From Gammaproteobacteria bacterium (GTDB lineage Bacteria > Pseudomonadota > Gammaproteobacteria > Ga0077536): DNA of 64,000 nucleotides. This document shows, one piece after another, positions 45,818-54,760 of the stretch (the stretch's first letter is position 1; every line of letters begins with the position of its first letter). The stretch lies in NCBI GenBank assembly GCA_024235015.1, contig JACKNG010000006.1, positions 124,001-188,000 on the forward strand, written 5' to 3'. Made by a program: the position numbers and the translations under genes. The notes below the pieces were generated by a model that saw only the letters and a list, made by a program, of their open reading frames with translations, was not told the DNA's origin and made no database searches.

Positions 45818-47019
45818 GGCGAGTGTGACAACGGCGGATCGAGGGCGCGGACCGTATCGTCCCACACGCAGCGCCCGCTGTCGTCACACACGTGTGTGCC
45901 GAGACGGTCGGCCGGGTCTTCGCCCAGCACCGAGAGGCGGTCGGGGTGGACGACGTCGCCGTCGACGTAGCCCAGCCACAGGTGCCCCTGCGGCGCGGCC
46001 AGCGGTGACTTGACCAGCGGATCCGGCGGCACCCCGGGACCGCCCGGGTCGCAGCGCGACAGTTCGGGCGCGATGAAGCTGATGAGATCCCAGATCTGGC
46101 TCAAGCCGGGCAGGTTGAGCAGCTCGTTGACCAGGGTCGAGGGCGTCGCACCGCCCACCTGCAGGTAGGTATGCGCGGTGCCGCCGGCGTTCCAGCCGTC
46201 GGCGACGACGCCGGCCTTGGCCGCGAAGCCGAGCTGGCGGGTGACGGTGTTGGCCGGCTCGTCGATGCCCGCGCGCACCGGGATGACGTTGCGGTAGACC
46301 GTCGCCATGGCGTCGAAATCGACGTGGGTGTAACCGTTGGTGTTCATGGCCGAGAACCCGGCCGTACCGGCGAAGGGCGCACCGGCCCCGGGCAGGGTGC
46401 TGCCATCGGCCTGGTTGCTGCGCGAAAAGGAATCGATGAGGTTGATGATGGCCGACACGGCATCGAAGCCGACCTGGACGATGTCGACCAGGGTGTTGAG
46501 CCAGGAGCCGACGTCGACGCCGAAGATGGTGATGGTGGGGGTGTCGTCGTCGGTCTCGGACACGTTGACGTTGATGCCGCCGGTGAAGATGGGCAGCCCG
46601 CGGTGGTCGCGCCACAGGGTGTTGGCGCGATAGGTCGTGAAGGCATCGGTCGAGCGCAGGGTACGAATCTGTGCCGGGTCGGAAGTCGGGTTGTCCGGCA
46701 GGTAGGTGCCGACCGTCGACATGGTGCGCACGCGGCCCTCGGCGCGCGTCGTCGCCATGGTCTTCTCGGGGATGCGGAAGCTCGACACCCCGGTGTTGAA
46801 GTTGTCGAGGATGCCGCGCTCGTCGATGTCGTCGTACCAGACGGTGTATTCCCAGGCCTGGTAGCGCGCGTTCTGGATGGCGGCGTGCTTGACGTCGATG
46901 TACTTGCCGAGCATCGGCACGAACACGAACAGGGGGATCAGCACGAAGGTCGCGGCGATGACGAACTCGGTCATGGCCTGGCCGCGCCAGGTTCCCGGCG
47001 TGGCGTTGCGCCGGCTCAT
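45805..47019 (-). CDS. TadE/TadG-like pseudopilin
   Basis: The 404-residue protein has the Tad pseudopilin N-terminus (GTWRGQAMTEFVIAATFVLIPLFVFVPMLGKYIDVKHAAIQNARYQAWEYTVWYDD) and a large C-terminal domain. The start ATG at 47019 overlaps the stop of the 715-residue gene (ATGA), so the two are co-translated. Late in the sequence several cysteines occur (SRCDPGG, HVCDDSGRCVW, HSPCTL) that could form disulfides in the periplasm. Probably a minor pilin that caps or primes the fibre. Confidence 0.82.
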   Translation of the reverse strand: MSRRNATPGTWRGQAMTEFVIAATFVLIPLFVFVPMLGKYIDVKHAAIQNARYQAWEYTVWYDDIDERGILDNFNTGVSSFRIPEKTMATTRAEGRVRTMSTVGTYLPDNPTSDPAQIRTLRSTDAFTTYRANTLWRDHRGLPIFTGGINVNVSETDDDTPTITIFGVDVGSWLNTLVDIVQVGFDAVSAIINLIDSFSRSNQADGSTLPGAGAPFAGTAGFSAMNTNGYTHVDFDAMATVYRNVIPVRAGIDEPANTVTRQLGFAAKAGVVADGWNAGGTAHTYLQVGGATPSTLVNELLNLPGLSQIWDLISFIAPELSRCDPGGPGVPPDPLVKSPLAAPQGHLWLGYVDGDVVHPDRLSVLGEDPADRLGTHVCDDSGRCVWDDTVRALDPPLSHSPCTL

Positions 47020-49163
47020 ATGCCGAGCGCCCCGGCCAGCCAGTTCCACAGCGCCTCGACGTTCGGATCGACGTCGATCTCCTGCGCCATCTCGCCGTTC
47101 TGCAGCAGCAGCGCGAGCACGCGGTCGGCGTGCGAAGTCTCGATCAGACGCCCCTCCCAGTAGGGATTGAAGGCGCTGCCGTGCTCGACGTAGCCGTCAC
47201 CTCGCGCGAAGTAGGAAATATCGAGCGGGCGGTCGAAATAGACTTCCGACTTGGCGATCGCGGCCATCGAGTTCCAGCCGAAAGCCTCGTCGAGCTCGAA
47301 ACGGCCGACCGGCTTCTTGCCGGCATGCTCGTCGTAGTGCTCGGCCTCGAAGTCGTCCTCGTCGAGAGTCAGGCCCACCACCAGCATCGGCCCGCCGGAC
47401 TTGAACAGGGGCTCGGCGCCGGTGGTGTCGAGATAACGCGGCAGGCCCTTGTAGCTCGTACCCACGTTGTTGGCGGCGAAGGCCGGGTTGCTCGGCTGCC
47501 ACATGATGCCCGAGGCCGGCAACGACGGCGGGTAATACCAGGCGATGATACGCTCGGCGGCGTGGCCATAGGATTCGACCGGCAGCGGACCGGTCTCGAC
47601 GCCGGCGAAATCGAGCTCGGTGGCCATGTGCTGGGGCGCCGAGGTGATGGCGTTGGGCGCCGCGCCGGTGGTCTTGCCGGTCCAGGTCGCGGCGGCGCCG
47701 AGCGGTGCCGAGGTCGGGAAGGAACCGTCGTAGATGACGACGTCGGCGCTGTCCTCGACCGACTCGCATTCCGGATCGTCGTCGTCATTGTCGGGGTCGT
47801 CGTCGAGGGTCGGGTCCGAACAGCCCTCGCCGCTGCCGCCGAAGCCGAAGCCGATGAACATGCGCTCGTCGGCCACCTGCATGACGACGTTGGCGCTCAG
47901 GAGATCGATCTTGCCGACGAAGGGAATCTTGATCCAGGCACTGAAGCCGCCGCCGCCACGGAAGCCGAGGTCGAAGTTGGCCGTGTCCGCGCTCGACCAC
48001 GAGAACAGGTCGCCGGCGACCTTGTCGCGGTTGGCACCGGCGATGGGGATGGTCACGCGCAGTTCGCTGCCGCCTTCGCGCAGCATGCGGAAGCGCACTT
48101 GCAGGTAGAAATTGACGTCGGCGCCGATGACGCCGAAATCGACCCCGCCGCCGAGTTCGAAACCAAGCCAGCCGCCGGGATAGACGCCGAACTCGCCGTA
48201 GCCGCTGACCGGCCCGGCTGAGAAGCTGATCCGCTCGGGGCGCGGCAACATGCCGTTCTCGGCCATCATCTCGAAGAAATTGATGATCCAGCCCCGCCCG
48301 GTGAGACTCGGATCGAGGTGATCGGGTGGGTTGTGCCAACCCTTGGTAAAGGGATCGCCCGAATTATGGATGGTGGCGGCGAGGCGGCCGTAGCCGCCGG
48401 CATCGGTCTCGCCCGCGGTGTCGGCCTGCCACTCGTCCTTGGGCACCGGAGGCGACGCCGGGTTGTAGGACTGGGTGAACTTCTCCGTCACCGGCACGGG
48501 CAGGCCACCGTAGGTGGCGAGATGCCCGATCAGCATCAGCACGCCGTAGCCGGACATGTGCGCGCCGTCCGGTGCATTGGCCTTGATCGACTCGTCGAGC
48601 AGGCCGAGGGTGTTGACCACGCTGGAGAGATGGAAGATCTGCTGGGCGATGCCGTAGGCCTTGTTGACGTTGTGATTCACCGCCGTCATGGCCTTGGCAT
48701 AGCCACGCATCAGGGTCATGAACACGCCGCCGGAGATCTGGAAGGCCGAGGCCAGCGGCGGCAGGATGGCATTCGAGATGCCGAGCGTCGGCCCCGACAG
48801 GTACTTGTTGTACTCGAGCAGGAAGTCGCCGATGGACTTCCAGTGCGCGGCCCACGAGGCCATGCCGATGGCCTGGCCGATGGCGACCTCGTTGGCGACG
48901 ATGGCGCGGTTGGTGTAGGCGGCGAAGTTGAGGTCGCGCGCCTCGACGGTCGACACGCCGTAGGCCAGCGAGTCGGCCGCGTTCTGCAGTTCCATCTTGT
49001 CGGACGTCAGGCGCCCGGTACGGAACAGCGACAGTGCGGCGAGCACGAGCACGACCGCGAAGAGGTAGGTCATCACCGCGGCCTGGCCGCGCTGGTGACG
49101 GCGGCGGGCGCCCGACCGTGGTCGCGCGTCCGCTACGGAGACGGGCGGTCGGCGAGAGATCAT
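47016..49163 (-). CDS. Large TadG-like pilus assembly protein
   Basis: The 715-residue protein begins RRHQRGQAAVMTYLFAVVLVLAALSLFRTGRLTSDKMELQNAADSLAYGVSTVEARDLNFAAYTNRAIVANE, the membrane-anchored TadG pattern. The middle is a beta-rich periplasmic domain and near residue 465 there is a strongly acidic run (DPTLDDDPDNDDDDPECESVED). The size is above the usual TadG, and no von Willebrand A motif is evident. It follows the flp gene by 46 bases and probably acts at the pilus base or surface. Confidence 0.8.
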   Translation of the reverse strand: MISRRPPVSVADARPRSGARRRHQRGQAAVMTYLFAVVLVLAALSLFRTGRLTSDKMELQNAADSLAYGVSTVEARDLNFAAYTNRAIVANEVAIGQAIGMASWAAHWKSIGDFLLEYNKYLSGPTLGISNAILPPLASAFQISGGVFMTLMRGYAKAMTAVNHNVNKAYGIAQQIFHLSSVVNTLGLLDESIKANAPDGAHMSGYGVLMLIGHLATYGGLPVPVTEKFTQSYNPASPPVPKDEWQADTAGETDAGGYGRLAATIHNSGDPFTKGWHNPPDHLDPSLTGRGWIINFFEMMAENGMLPRPERISFSAGPVSGYGEFGVYPGGWLGFELGGGVDFGVIGADVNFYLQVRFRMLREGGSELRVTIPIAGANRDKVAGDLFSWSSADTANFDLGFRGGGGFSAWIKIPFVGKIDLLSANVVMQVADERMFIGFGFGGSGEGCSDPTLDDDPDNDDDDPECESVEDSADVVIYDGSFPTSAPLGAAATWTGKTTGAAPNAITSAPQHMATELDFAGVETGPLPVESYGHAAERIIAWYYPPSLPASGIMWQPSNPAFAANNVGTSYKGLPRYLDTTGAEPLFKSGGPMLVVGLTLDEDDFEAEHYDEHAGKKPVGRFELDEAFGWNSMAAIAKSEVYFDRPLDISYFARGDGYVEHGSAFNPYWEGRLIETSHADRVLALLLQNGEMAQEIDVDPNVEALWNWLAGALGI

Positions 49164-49209
49164 CCGGGGCGGCCTGCCACGGCGCTGAACCCTCGCCGCC
49201 GCAGCCGGC

Positions 49210-49452
49210 TTACTGGGTGCCTTCCGAGAAGTCGCTCAGGCCACGCGACTGCGAGGCCGCATCGGTATCCGGGTCGGCCATGCTCGTGGTACCGGTCTGG
49301 CCGGCCAGCTCCTCGGTCATGATGCCCATCTGGCCGCGGATGGTGTCGCCGAACAGGCCGTAGATCGCGATCGCGGCCACGGCAATGAGGGCGACGATGA
49401 TGATGTACTCGGTCATGCCCTGGCCAAGCTGCTTGAGCTTCGTCTTCAACAT
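49210..49452 (-). CDS. flp: Flp/Fap-type major pilin
   Basis: An 80-residue class IVb pilin: a short basic leader (MLKTKLKQLGQ), cleavage expected before or at G-x-TEY, then the helix GMTEYIIIVALIAVAAIAIYGLFGDTIRGQ, and a small hydrophilic tail (TSMADPDTDAASQSRGLSDFSEGTQ). The conserved glutamate and tyrosine pair is present. A GGAGG site precedes the ATG. It is the first gene of the Tad operon, as is usual for the abundant subunit. Confidence 0.92.
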   Translation of the reverse strand: MLKTKLKQLGQGMTEYIIIVALIAVAAIAIYGLFGDTIRGQMGIMTEELAGQTGTTSMADPDTDAASQSRGLSDFSEGTQ

Positions 49453-49617
49453 GGATGCAATCCTCCAAAAAACCGGCACGGCCCGTCCGCGCTGGATATA
49501 TCCAAGGGATATTCGATTCAAGATATACGAAGCGATCGAGTTCGCCAATCGCGCCTCGCATCGCCCGACCGCCCGCATCCGCTCCGCGGCAGGTACTGCC
49601 GCCCGCAATCGCATACG
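49453..49617 (-). promoter_or_regulatory. AT-rich upstream region of the Tad operon
   Basis: This is the least GC-rich stretch in the neighbourhood and should hold the operon promoter. A perfect 10-base palindrome GGATATATCC lies at 49494-49503, with TTGAAT-like and TATATC-like hexamers at roughly 15-16 base spacing on the minus strand (49526 down to 49500). I cannot decide the exact -35 and -10 boxes. The divergent DUF192 gene shares the region. Confidence 0.4.
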
Positions 49618-50040
49618 ATGCCTACCGGCGTTAGCGGCACGGAGGAGATCCGCTTTGATCACGGGACGGCGGGCGCCGTGCTGACGGGTGCCCTGGTCGA
49701 TGCCGCCGATGGCCGCGCGGTGGTCGCCAGCGTGCAGCGTACGAGCAACGCCTGCGAGCGCTTGCGCGGCCTGCTCGGGCGCCCCTGTCCCGGGCCCGGC
49801 CAGGGCCTGCTCATCGACCCCTGTGGCAGCGTCCACACGCTGTTCATGGCCTATCCCATCGACGTCGTCTACCTCGATCGGCGCCTGCGCGTGGTGCAGG
49901 TGACTGCGTCCTTGCGACCCTGGCGATTGTCGTTCGCGCGCGGCGCGGCGCTGACCCTCGAACTCGCGCCCAACACGGCGGCCGCGCTCGGCATCACGGC
50001 AGGCCGGCAACTCGCGTGGCGGCCCGGCGCGGCAGGATGA
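49618..50040 (+). CDS. DUF192 protein
   Basis: The 140-residue protein has the DUF192 signature: RTSNACERLRGLLGRPCPGPGQGLLIDPCGSVHTLFMAYPIDVVYLDRRLRVVQVTASLRPWRLS and a C-terminal ALTLELAPNTAAALGITAGRQL. DUF192 proteins are small and often occur beside Tad or secretion loci. An in-frame GTG at 49678 is an alternative start. The next gene overlaps by four bases (ATGA). Confidence 0.9.
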   Translation: MPTGVSGTEEIRFDHGTAGAVLTGALVDAADGRAVVASVQRTSNACERLRGLLGRPCPGPGQGLLIDPCGSVHTLFMAYPIDVVYLDRRLRVVQVTASLRPWRLSFARGAALTLELAPNTAAALGITAGRQLAWRPGAAG

Positions 50041-51464
50041 ACCCGGCAGCCGGCACCGCCCTCGTCCTCGCCCTCGCGGCCTGGTGCTGTGCCGTGCGGG
50101 CGACGCCCGACTACCGCGTCGAGGTCGCGCCCGACCTCGCCAGCCTCCGCGTCACGGCCTGCCTTGGCACCGACGACGCGGGCTTCGCGCCCCGTGCCGC
50201 AGCCGCGCTGGGCTACCTGCGCACCGCCCGCGCGCTGCCGGACGACACGCCGCTGGCGCCGCGCGACGGCCGCCTCGTGCCCGCGACCGGTCAGCGTTGC
50301 CTGCGCTACACCATCGACCTCGCGGCTGCCGCCGCGGCCGACCGCCGCTACCGCGCGCTCGCCCCGGGCAACCGTGCCGTGCCCGTACCGACCTGGCTGT
50401 GGACACCCGCAGGCGGCGCGGCGGATGCAGAAATTCACTTCGAGCTGCCGCCGGGGGTGCGGGTATCCGTGCCGTGGATACCGCTGGAGGAACCCGCGAC
50501 CTGGCGTATCCCGCCCTCGCCGCGCAGCGACGATGCCGTCATCGCGCTGGGCGCCTTCACCCGCTGCACCTTCAGCCAGGCCGACACCCGCTTCGACGTC
50601 GCCGTCCTGCGCGGGCCCGGCCCGCACCGCCCGGCCATGCTCGCCCGCTGGCTGGCCACGGCCGTCGCCACCGCGGCACGCGCCCACGGCCGGCTCGGCG
50701 CGCGCCACGTCCAGGTCGTGGTGGTACCGGTGGCCGACGCCGACGAGGCCGTGCCCTTCGGCCAGGTCATCCGCGACGGCGGCAGCGCGGTGCAGTTCTT
50801 CGTCGATGCCGCGCGCGCGGAGTCGGCATTCCTGGCCGACTGGACCGCACCGCACGAGTTCAGCCACCTCCTGCTGCCCTACGTCGAGGCCGACGCCAAG
50901 TGGGTTGCCGAGGGCCTCGCCAGCTACTACCAGAACGTGCTGATGGCGCGCGCCGGCAGCTACGACGAAGCACGCGCCTGGGCCAAGCTCGTCGCGGGCT
51001 TCGGTCGCGGCGAACACTCGGTGCCGGCACTCAGCCTTGACGACGCCCTGCCGGTGGGCGGCTGGGACGGCATCATGAAGACCTACTGGGGCGGCGCCGC
51101 GGTCTTCCTCCTGGCCGATGTCGAGTTGCGCCGGCGCAGTGCCGGCGCCGCCGGGCTCGACCAGGCCCTGGCCGGCCTCGCCGCCTGCTGCCTGCCCTCA
51201 CCGCGCACCTGGACGGCGCCGGATCTGTTCGCCGCGCTCGATGCCCAGGCGCCCTTCGCCGTGTTCACCCCGCTCTACGCGCGTCACCACGCGGCCGCCG
51301 CCTTTCCCGCCTGGCGTCCGGCGCTGCGCGCGCTGGGGGTCGTGGTCGGCGACGACGGCAGCGTCACCCTCGACGACGGCGCACCCGACGCCGCGCTGCG
51401 CCGCGCCATCATGGACGGCGGCTCGCGCTCACCGGTACCCCTCGCGACCTGCGCGGACGGCTGA
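50037..51464 (+). CDS. M61-like metallopeptidase (gluzincin)
   Basis: The 475-residue protein has an export signal (ALVLALAAWCCAVRA), a beta-rich N-part, and the zinc site HEFSH at about residue 273, with the third ligand expected in WVAEGLASYY 18 residues later. This is the pattern of glycyl aminopeptidases (M61) and relatives. HEFSH still has both histidines and the glutamate of HExxH, so it may be active. It starts on the DUF192 stop codon (ATGA). The substrate is unknown. Confidence 0.82.
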   Translation: MNPAAGTALVLALAAWCCAVRATPDYRVEVAPDLASLRVTACLGTDDAGFAPRAAAALGYLRTARALPDDTPLAPRDGRLVPATGQRCLRYTIDLAAAAAADRRYRALAPGNRAVPVPTWLWTPAGGAADAEIHFELPPGVRVSVPWIPLEEPATWRIPPSPRSDDAVIALGAFTRCTFSQADTRFDVAVLRGPGPHRPAMLARWLATAVATAARAHGRLGARHVQVVVVPVADADEAVPFGQVIRDGGSAVQFFVDAARAESAFLADWTAPHEFSHLLLPYVEADAKWVAEGLASYYQNVLMARAGSYDEARAWAKLVAGFGRGEHSVPALSLDDALPVGGWDGIMKTYWGGAAVFLLADVELRRRSAGAAGLDQALAGLAACCLPSPRTWTAPDLFAALDAQAPFAVFTPLYARHHAAAAFPAWRPALRALGVVVGDDGSVTLDDGAPDAALRRAIMDGGSRSPVPLATCADG

Positions 51465-51526
51465 CGCCGCGGCGTGCATTCGGTAACCTCGGCGCCCTCG
51501 ACGCGGGCCCCAGGGAGGTCCTGTCC

Positions 51527-51679
51527 ATGCATGCAACCGCCGAGGTCGGCACCACCGCGCTGTGCGGGTACGACCGCAAGAATCCTCGCCAGCGCTCGCA
51601 CGAGACCGCAAAGCCACGCGCCACCCCCGGCCGCCCCGGCAATTGCCGCCGGCCGCAGGCGAGCCCGCCGGCACCGTGA
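51527..51679 (+). CDS. Possible 50-codon leader ORF coupled to the downstream hydrolase
   Basis: An ATG at 51527 follows a strong GGGAGGT site by seven bases and opens a 50-codon frame (MHATAEVGTTALCGYDRKNPR...) that ends in TGA at 51677, overlapping the GTG of the hydrolase gene (GTGA). The hydrolase start has no ribosome binding site of its own, so translation of this ORF probably feeds it. The peptide itself resembles no family I know and is arginine- and proline-rich at the end. It could also be a regulatory leader rather than a functional peptide. Confidence 0.45.
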   Translation: MHATAEVGTTALCGYDRKNPRQRSHETAKPRATPGRPGNCRRPQASPPAP

Positions 51680-52395
51680 GCACCTGGGTCATCGTCCATG
51701 GCGGCTGGCACACCGGCGCCGAGTTCGAGGCGACCGCCGCCCACCTGCGCGCGGCCGGTCACACCGTGCACCTGCCGACCCTGGCCGGCAACCGGGCCGG
51801 CGACGACAAGGACGTGGGACTGGAGGACGCCATCGCTTCGCTGCTCGACTATCTCGCCGGCGCGGACTTGAGCGACGTCGTGCTCGCCGGGCACAGCTAC
51901 GGCGGCATGGTCATCACCGCCGCCGCCGATCGCCTGCCCGAACGCCTGCGCCGCCTGGTCTACTGGAATGCCTTCGTGCCGCGCGACGGCGAAGCCCTGG
52001 TCGACCTCGTGCCGGCCCATTACCGCGCGCTGTTCGACGACCTGGTCGCCGCCGACGGCAGCGTCATGCTGCCCTGGCCGATCTGGCGCGAGGCGTTCAT
52101 CAACGACGCCCCGCTCGACGTCGCCGAACGCGCCTATGCCCGGCTCAACCCGCACCCTTACCGCACCTTCACCGACCCCGTGCGCCTGTCGCGCGCACCG
52201 GATGCCCTGGCGATGCCGAAGTCCTACCTCAACTGCACCGAGGACACCGCCCTGCCGCACGGCCATCCCTGGCATCCGCGCCTGTCGGAGCGGCTCGGCC
52301 TGTTCCGCCTGGTCCAGGTGCCGGGCAGCCACGAACTGTGCTTCAGCGACCCGGCGCGCCTGGCCGCCGCCCTCGACGTCGCCGGCCGCGACTGA
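51676..52395 (+). CDS. Alpha/beta hydrolase
   Basis: The 239-residue enzyme has the oxyanion motif VHGGWHTG, the nucleophile elbow AGHSYGGMVITAAAD and a C-terminal histidine in VPGSHELCFSDP, typical of small esterase-like hydrolases related to methyl-esterases and salicylate-type enzymes. The GTG at 51676 is chosen because it is the last in-frame start before the fold and lies on the stop of the 50-codon ORF. It is followed 24 bases later by the hemoglobin gene. Confidence 0.85.
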   Translation: MSTWVIVHGGWHTGAEFEATAAHLRAAGHTVHLPTLAGNRAGDDKDVGLEDAIASLLDYLAGADLSDVVLAGHSYGGMVITAAADRLPERLRRLVYWNAFVPRDGEALVDLVPAHYRALFDDLVAADGSVMLPWPIWREAFINDAPLDVAERAYARLNPHPYRTFTDPVRLSRAPDALAMPKSYLNCTEDTALPHGHPWHPRLSERLGLFRLVQVPGSHELCFSDPARLAAALDVAGRD

Positions 52396-52419
52396 GCCGC
52401 GCGGCGCCCGCAGCAGACC

Positions 52420-52839
52420 ATGGCCTACGGCGAAGACGACGCCTCCTTCCAGGCCGCCGGCGGCGAGGACGGCCTGCGCCACCTGGTCGACGACTTCTAC
52501 GACATCATGGACAGCCTGCCGCTGGCGGCCGGCATCCGCGCCATGCACCCGGCCGATCTCGCGGTCTCGCGCGACAAGCTGGCGCGCTTCCTGTGCGGCT
52601 GGCTGGGCGGCCCCAACCGCTTCAACGAGAAGTACGGCCCCATCACCATCCCCGGCGCCCATCGCCACCTCGACATCCGCGAGGCCGAGCGCGACGCCTG
52701 GCTGGTGTGCATGAAACTCGCCATCGATCGCCAGGACTGGGCGGCGGATTTCAAGGACTACCTGCTGCGCGCGCTGGTCGTACCCGCCGAGCGCACCCGC
52801 CTGGTGTGCGAGCGCCTGCAGCATCCGCCCGGGGCGTGA
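52420..52839 (+). CDS. Group II truncated hemoglobin
   Basis: The 139-residue globin matches group II (trHbO) proteins: VDDFYDIMDSLP, FLCGWLGGPNRFNEKYGPITIPGAHRHLDIREAERDAWLVCMKLAI. The proximal histidine is in AHRHLDI and the family tryptophan in RDAWLVCM. Such proteins bind oxygen or handle nitric oxide. Its neighbour pair (hydrolase before, thioesterase after) is not obviously related. Confidence 0.95.
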   Translation: MAYGEDDASFQAAGGEDGLRHLVDDFYDIMDSLPLAAGIRAMHPADLAVSRDKLARFLCGWLGGPNRFNEKYGPITIPGAHRHLDIREAERDAWLVCMKLAIDRQDWAADFKDYLLRALVVPAERTRLVCERLQHPPGA

Positions 52840-52942
52840 CGGCCGGCCTGGCCGCCGGCGCCGCGCGCGGGAACGCCGCCGTGATCCCGCGCCACGGTGT
52901 AGCCGGGTATCATCCCCGCCCTCGCTGCACGACCCCGACGAC

Positions 52943-53392
52943 ATGACCGACCCACACGCCCCCGACGACGCGCTGGCCACGGCGGCCGGCGACGCCCTCT
53001 ACGCCCGCGATCGCACTGCCCACCATCTCGGTATCCGCCTCGACGCCATCGCGCCGGGGTATGCACGCATGTCGCTGACGGTGCAGGAATGGATGCTGCA
53101 GGGCCACGACATGTGCCACGGCGGCATCATGTTCGCCCTCGCCGACACCGCCATGGCCTTCGCCAGCAATTCTCGCGGCACCAGCCACGTCGCGCTCAAC
53201 GCCAACATCGACTTCCTGCGCCCGGCCTTCGCCGGCGAGACCCTGGTGGCCGAGGCGCGCGAGGGCAACCGCACCCGCCGCACCGGCATGTACGACGTCA
53301 GCATCGTCAACGCCGCCGGCGAGACGGTGTGCCATTTCCGCGGCCGCACCTATGGAACCGGCGCGCCCGTGATCCGCGACGAAACGACGTGA
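52943..53392 (+). CDS. PaaI-type hotdog thioesterase
   Basis: The 149-residue protein matches PaaI: YARDRTAHHLGIRLDAIAPGYARMSLTVQEWMLQGHDMCHGGIMFALADTAMAFASNSRG and the C-terminal RTRRTGMYDVSIVNAAGETVCHFRGRTYG. The HGG-x-x-x-x-LAD motif is the catalytic hotdog signature. It hydrolyses phenylacetyl-CoA-like thioesters. No other phenylacetate gene is beside it, so it may serve a general clearing role. It overlaps the next small gene by four bases. Confidence 0.93.
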   Translation: MTDPHAPDDALATAAGDALYARDRTAHHLGIRLDAIAPGYARMSLTVQEWMLQGHDMCHGGIMFALADTAMAFASNSRGTSHVALNANIDFLRPAFAGETLVAEAREGNRTRRTGMYDVSIVNAAGETVCHFRGRTYGTGAPVIRDETT

Positions 53393-53580
53393 TCCTGCGT
53401 TACCTCGCCGCCGCGCTCCTCATCGGCGCCGGCGTCGCCCTGCAGTTCGTACCGCTCTACCGCGCGCGCCTCGCCCCGCTGATCGCACGCCGGCCGTGGC
53501 TGCGGATCATCGAGTGGCGCCTGGTCCAGATCGCCGCCGGCTTCGGCCTCGTCGCCCTCGGTATCGACTGCCTGCGCTGA
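53389..53580 (+). CDS. Small membrane protein, function unknown
   Basis: The 63-residue protein starts with GTG on the stop of the thioesterase gene (GTGA) and contains two hydrophobic segments (LRYLAAALLIGAGVALQFVPLY and IAAGFGLVALGIDCL) separated by a basic loop. The tight coupling argues that it is real. I do not recognise the family. Confidence 0.65.
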   Translation: MILRYLAAALLIGAGVALQFVPLYRARLAPLIARRPWLRIIEWRLVQIAAGFGLVALGIDCLR

Positions 53581-53590
53581 GACGCACGAG

Positions 53591-54628
53591 ATGGCGAACA
53601 CGCTTCGACCCCGCCGCGGCGCACGCCGGCCGTGGCACGCCGCGACGGGCCCCGTCAGGACCATCGTCCTGCTCGTGATCCTGGCGCTCGCCCTGGCCGG
53701 CCCGCGCGCAGTCGCCGCCACCGAGTTGCACCTGCTGTCGAGCTGGCCGAGCGAGTACCTGGGGGTGAGGAAGCTCGCGATGCGCTACATGGAGAACGTC
53801 GAGACGGCGTCCGACGGCCGCATCCGCTTCACCCTGTCCGGGCCGGAAGCGATCCCCGCGTTCGAACAACTCACCCCCACCGCGCTCGGCATCTTCGACG
53901 TGCTCTTCACCCACGGCATGTTCCATTTCGAGACCAGCGCGATGGGAACGGCGGTGGACGCGATCCGCGCCGATCCAGCCACGGTGCACGAATCCGGCGT
54001 GTGGAACGCGGTCGACGCGCATTACCGCGCGCGCGGTCTCAAGCTCCTCGCCATGCCGGTGATGACACCGGGCTACGTGCTCATGCTGCGCACGCCGCTC
54101 GACGGCGCCTGCGACCTCGCCGGGCGCCGCATCCGCGCCGCGCCGATCCACCAGGGCCTGGTCGAGGCGCTCGGCGGCCAAGTCGTCGAGCTGCCGGCGC
54201 CGGCGGTGGGCGACGCGCTCGCACGCGGCGACATCGACGGCGTCGCCTGGCCGTTGCTGAATGGCCTCGACTACCCGTGGTACGAGCACGCCCGCGCCCT
54301 GCTGCGCCCCTCGTTCGGTACCGTGACCCACCTGGTGCTGATCAGCCTCGCCACCTGGAACACCCTGGACGCAGCCGATCGCGCGGTACTCAGCGAGCAG
54401 GGCGTGGCGCTCGAAGTGCGCGCGTGGAAGAAGTCGGATAAGTACACCGCGCGCATCGAGGGCGAATTGCTCGCCCACGGCCTGCAGGCAACCCTGCCCT
54501 GCGAGGCCACGCGCGAACGCCTGGACAAGACCTGGAGCGACGGCGTGTGGGCGCTGGGCATCGTGCGCGGTGGCGACGAGATCGCCCACCTGCGCGAACT
54601 CGCCGAGGCCGCCGGCATCACGCCGTGA
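53591..54628 (+). CDS. Orphan TRAP transporter substrate-binding protein (DctP)
   Basis: A 345-residue periplasmic binding protein with an export signal (VRTIVLLVILALALAGPRAVA), then ELHLLSSWPSEYLGVRKLAMRYMENVETASDGRIRF, the pattern PALEQL-like FEQLTPTALGIFDVLFTHGMF, and DLAGRRIRAAPIHQGLVEALGGQVVELPAPAVGDALARGDIDGVAWP, all typical of DctP. No permease is adjacent, so it either feeds a permease elsewhere or has a signalling role. It begins ten bases after the small membrane gene. Confidence 0.9.
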   Translation: MANTLRPRRGARRPWHAATGPVRTIVLLVILALALAGPRAVAATELHLLSSWPSEYLGVRKLAMRYMENVETASDGRIRFTLSGPEAIPAFEQLTPTALGIFDVLFTHGMFHFETSAMGTAVDAIRADPATVHESGVWNAVDAHYRARGLKLLAMPVMTPGYVLMLRTPLDGACDLAGRRIRAAPIHQGLVEALGGQVVELPAPAVGDALARGDIDGVAWPLLNGLDYPWYEHARALLRPSFGTVTHLVLISLATWNTLDAADRAVLSEQGVALEVRAWKKSDKYTARIEGELLAHGLQATLPCEATRERLDKTWSDGVWALGIVRGGDEIAHLRELAEAAGITP

Positions 54629-54680
54629 ACCGCGCGGGGCTGAACACCGGGAGCTCGAGCCAACCGCGGCCGGGGCACGC

Positions 54681-54694
54681 GTGATCGGGATCAA
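54681..54694. promoter_or_regulatory. FNR/CRP-like palindrome upstream of the CBS gene
   Basis: GTGAT-N4-ATCAA matches nine of ten consensus bases of the FNR/ANR box TTGAT-N4-ATCAA. It lies 66 bases before the CBS-domain ATG. Together with the nearby truncated hemoglobin this is consistent with oxygen-responsive control, though a chance match in a GATC-rich stretch is possible. Confidence 0.4.
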
Positions 54695-54760
54695 GGCCGC
54701 GCGCGGGCGATACAGGCACCGTAGTCCGACGACACCAGAGAGAGGAGAACGGCCGCGATC

